Shown here piece by piece: positions 61,460 to 64,000 of a DNA stretch of 64,000 bases. The stretch is from assembly GCA_002841495.1 (NCBI GenBank), contig PGZV01000010.1, positions 1-64,000 on the forward strand, in the 5' to 3' direction. Both the position numbers and the translations under genes were made by a program. This stretch comes from Firmicutes bacterium HGW-Firmicutes-2. GTDB taxonomy: Bacteria > Bacillota > Clostridia > Lachnospirales > Vallitaleaceae. Position 1 is the stretch's first letter, and the number at the start of each line of letters is the position of its first letter. A model generated the notes under the pieces. That model worked only from the letters and a program-made list of their open reading frames with translations. It had not been told where the DNA came from and did not search any database.

Positions 61460-64000
61460 CTAACATTGATTTCCAGTTGATACAAGTCTATATACGGATT
61501 TGATTCTGAAATAAAAAAAATAAAAAAAGACAAAAAAAGTCAGACATCCGTCTGACTTTTCCCCTTTTAATGCTATGCTTGATCCTACATGAGCTTTTCT
61601 TTTTTTATGGCTCAATGGTAACAGTTGCTCTGCTGTAAAAGTGCCTGATGAAATCACCCTAGCATAATAGAACATTGGTCTATAGTTTTCTGTGTCTTTA
61701 TATACACCAAACTTTACACTTTGATCTTCTATATCTCGATACCAATAATAATCATCTTCCAATCCGATATCCCATGGGTTTTCCATTGGTACCAGACCGG
61801 ATGGCGCATAATCTGTTATGGTATAGCTTTGATCGATGGCATTTTCATCAATTTTCCAATCTATGATTACTTTGACGATATCACCGGTCTTAAAGTTCCA
61901 TTTTTTTGCTCCGGTTTTATAATCTTCATAACTTCTTGTAACCGATACCTTTGCATCTTTCTCACGATCAATGAGATTATAGCTGTCATAACTAGCTACA
62001 ACCAGCACCTCGGATGTCACATCAACAATCTCAAAGGTATCCATTTTAGCAGATGGTAACGTCACCGAAGTGCCCCACCAATCTTTAAAATCCACATTAT
62101 AGTTAACACCATCATAGCGATAGGTTAATGTTGCTTCATTTTTATTAGCTGATTCCAATCGAATATCAACAAAATGAAGAAGGTCCAAATGATTTAAATA
62201 GTTTTTTGAGTATCTAGAAGTCACATATTCAAACATTCCTTGAGCGTCTTCATCATTTAACATGGCAAGTAATGGTAGCACCATGGAGGTATGTTTAATC
62301 TGACTTTCTTCATCACTGGCAAAGATGACTCTTACTTGATTATCAAAGCGTTCTAAGTGGGGCTTTATAAACTCTCTGTATTGTTTTTCAGCCATAAAAT
62401 CATCACCAAGGCTTCCATATGCTAACGCTGCTATGATATGATCTTCAAAACTCAAATTACCTGTTATCACATAATCGTTTAACTCTAGTAACATTGGCTC
62501 ACCCAGCTGTGCTAATCCGTAAATCATAAGTCCTTTTGAGCCGGCATTTTTCTTAAATAATCCGTTATATAGATATGCTTTTACTTCTGCTTTCTGCTGA
62601 TCATTTTCTAGATAATTGACCATCTTAACCGTTGTTGCAAGGTCAACTTCACTATATGGTAATAGTGTTATGCCACCTTCATCCGTGATATACTCGGATA
62701 ATTGTACATCTACCTCCGGCAATTCTATGTTGAATATTGAATCCAGTCTCTCTTGTACCACAGATGCCAAGTATATCTGATCCACTCTCTTACCTTCAGA
62801 ATAATATAGATTGTATAAGGTCGATATGTATTGACCTGCTGACTGGTCCGCAAAGGTTAAGGTTGTCATGCCTTCTGTGCCTGTTGTTATTTTCAGATTC
62901 TTGATTGCCTGATAGGTATCATGAACAGCCATTTTTTGATACGTATTAACGACGCGAATCGTTTCCACATAGCTGTCTGTAAGACCTGACTTTGTCCTAG
63001 CTGTTATTCGAATCGCATAATCGCCTGCTTCAAGCTTCCATAGTGGCAGGCTAATTTTCTCAAATGCCTTACCTGTACTTGAAAATGTGTAATCCACATC
63101 TTCACTCATAATCTCGTAATCAATGGTTTCATCCACTTTAAGAGCGTTACCATAACCGGCTACATTCACATAGGGATGGTCCCCAACAAGATACGTCTTA
63201 TTGACCACCGGATTAATGAAAAATGGTAAGGTTACTTTTAATTCTTTTTTCTCTGAACCTGCATATAAAGTTTGTGACAAGGCAGATGTTGTAATACGCC
63301 ATGCCGTTACATTGTCTGGCAGTTTGAAACTGATTTTGCCATAGCCTTGTTCATTGAGCTTCAGATTCAGGAATAAAGCTGTATCTTTGAACTCGGAACG
63401 AACGCTTAGATTCCCTGTAGCTGAATCCATAGCCATTGATGTAGGTGTTTCTGCAGCGGATTCTGTCTTGGCCATATCCATGCTTTCTTCCATCGCACCA
63501 TAGCCTCTTAGACCTGTGAAAATAGGACCGCTTGAGAAATTACTGTTATTATGGGAACCTTGTTTTATGTGTATACCACTTGAAACCATGCCATACAAAC
63601 TTTCTAACGCATTGATTTCTTGTTCATTAAGTGCAAATAGTGCTTCATCCACAATACTTAGATTAGCTATACCACTTGGTAGGTTTCTGATAACACCATT
63701 TTCATCTTTGTAAGTCGCTTTAACTTCAATCGTTACTTCATCACCTGGTTTGTAACTCGTTTGATCTGTTGTAACATTCAAATCAACCTTGAATCTCTCT
63801 TTGTTCACTTCAACATTCAAGCTTTCTGTTGCTACATAGGTTTCACCTGTGAAGCTTACACCTGTGATTTCTACATTTGGCATAAATGCTTTCTTATAGG
63901 TTGTATCCAAAATAGGTTGATCTGTAATCTTAAGTTCTTTTACGCCACTGGTACCAAACATGGTCAAATACTGAAGACCAGCTAGGTTACCGGCATTGTC
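61460..64000 (-). CDS. Alpha-2-macroglobulin-like protein, 3' part (partial, C-terminus frameshifted)
   Basis: The frame is open to the window edge; the visible 846 residues cover the macroglobulin-like domains after the bait region (SLNVEV...YKPGDEVTIEV; LNLKLNEQGYGKISFKLPDNVTAWRITTSAL) and the helical thioester-type domain, though no CxEQ motif is visible here. The final residues after GTFTAE are read through the intrinsic terminator. In the -1 frame the codons GCA ACT GTT ACC ATT GAG CCA TAA give ATVTIEP and a stop at 61605, the likely original end. Confidence 0.82.
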   Translation of the reverse strand, partial: DNAGNLAGLQYLTMFGTSGVKELKITDQPILDTTYKKAFMPNVEITGVSFTGETYVATESLNVEVNKERFKVDLNVTTDQTSYKPGDEVTIEVKATYKDENGVIRNLPSGIANLSIVDEALFALNEQEINALESLYGMVSSGIHIKQGSHNNSNFSSGPIFTGLRGYGAMEESMDMAKTESAAETPTSMAMDSATGNLSVRSEFKDTALFLNLKLNEQGYGKISFKLPDNVTAWRITTSALSQTLYAGSEKKELKVTLPFFINPVVNKTYLVGDHPYVNVAGYGNALKVDETIDYEIMSEDVDYTFSSTGKAFEKISLPLWKLEAGDYAIRITARTKSGLTDSYVETIRVVNTYQKMAVHDTYQAIKNLKITTGTEGMTTLTFADQSAGQYISTLYNLYYSEGKRVDQIYLASVVQERLDSIFNIELPEVDVQLSEYITDEGGITLLPYSEVDLATTVKMVNYLENDQQKAEVKAYLYNGLFKKNAGSKGLMIYGLAQLGEPMLLELNDYVITGNLSFEDHIIAALAYGSLGDDFMAEKQYREFIKPHLERFDNQVRVIFASDEESQIKHTSMVLPLLAMLNDEDAQGMFEYVTSRYSKNYLNHLDLLHFVDIRLESANKNEATLTYRYDGVNYNVDFKDWWGTSVTLPSAKMDTFEIVDVTSEVLVVASYDSYNLIDREKDAKVSVTRSYEDYKTGAKKWNFKTGDIVKVIIDWKIDENAIDQSYTITDYAPSGLVPMENPWDIGLEDDYYWYRDIEDQSVKFGVYKDTENYRPMFYYARVISSGTFTAEQLLPLSHKKRKAHVGSSIALKGEKSDGCLTFFVFFYFFYFRIKSVYRLVSTGNQC
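61535..61560 (-). terminator. Terminator of the macroglobulin-like gene
   Basis: Perfect arms AAAAGTCAGAC and GTCTGACTTTT with loop ATCC, followed by T runs on the minus strand. The annotated reading frame passes right through it, which supports a frameshift upstream. Confidence 0.85.

Overview
The window reads as the chromosome of a low-to-moderate GC Gram-positive anaerobe of the class Clostridia. The evidence is three S-layer-homology (SLH) proteins, a very large BadF/HgdC-type 2-hydroxyacyl-CoA dehydratase activator, an ECF vitamin transporter beside a MocR regulator, sigma-A type promoters, and strong AGGAGG-type ribosome binding sites. A Lachnospirales relative is my guess; I see no decisive marker.

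Positions 68-34182 are an integrated prophage of HK97-like siphovirus type. It sits in the 3' end of the tmRNA gene (ssrA, minus strand, 34171-34519). A 12-bp core, TGGAGGTGAGGG, is present at both ends, and the tmRNA's own terminator is stranded on the far side at 32-62. Nearly all phage genes read leftwards: early genes (about 32.1-19.5 kb: antirepressor, ParB-like protein, HUH replication initiator, SSB, ArpU-type late regulator, many small Cys-rich proteins), then packaging (HNH, TerS, TerL), head (portal, ClpP-like protease, capsid), connectors, tail (chaperone frameshift pair, tape measure, Dit, Gp37-like, Gly-rich fibre), lysis (amidase fused to a phosphodiester glycosidase, holin) and an Ltp-type superinfection-exclusion protein. 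The rightward genes are the repressor, the large serine integrase and two small cargo-like genes with their own promoters. At the far left is a 40-codon ORF under a perfect LexA box embedded in a sigma-A promoter, directly beside the attachment core.

Several early phage genes carry inactivating lesions: an amber at codon 3 (20315), an opal (23162), and a frameshift in an RNase H-like gene (24051-24057). The prophage therefore shows signs of decay.

Positions 34.2-64 kb are chromosomal: ssrA-smpB-rnr (the trans-translation and RNA-decay set, with rnr split near its 5' end), a secreted VWA protein, an SLH protein, era with the giant BadF-family protein, a response-regulator diguanylate cyclase, a degenerate receiver with a zinc ribbon, a MocR regulator divergent from an ECF S component, pyrG, an SLH-SLH-CtpA operon, DUF1934-ddl, and the 3' part of an alpha-2-macroglobulin-like gene.

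A 117-119 bp palindromic element occurs three times in this host part (37250, 40616, 47387), with a decayed fourth copy at the 3' end of pyrG. All three full copies lie just downstream of a -10 box and in the same orientation relative to the downstream gene. One stem position has changed in a compensatory way. Together with the integrase/attP/LexA arrangement, this is the most interesting material in the window.
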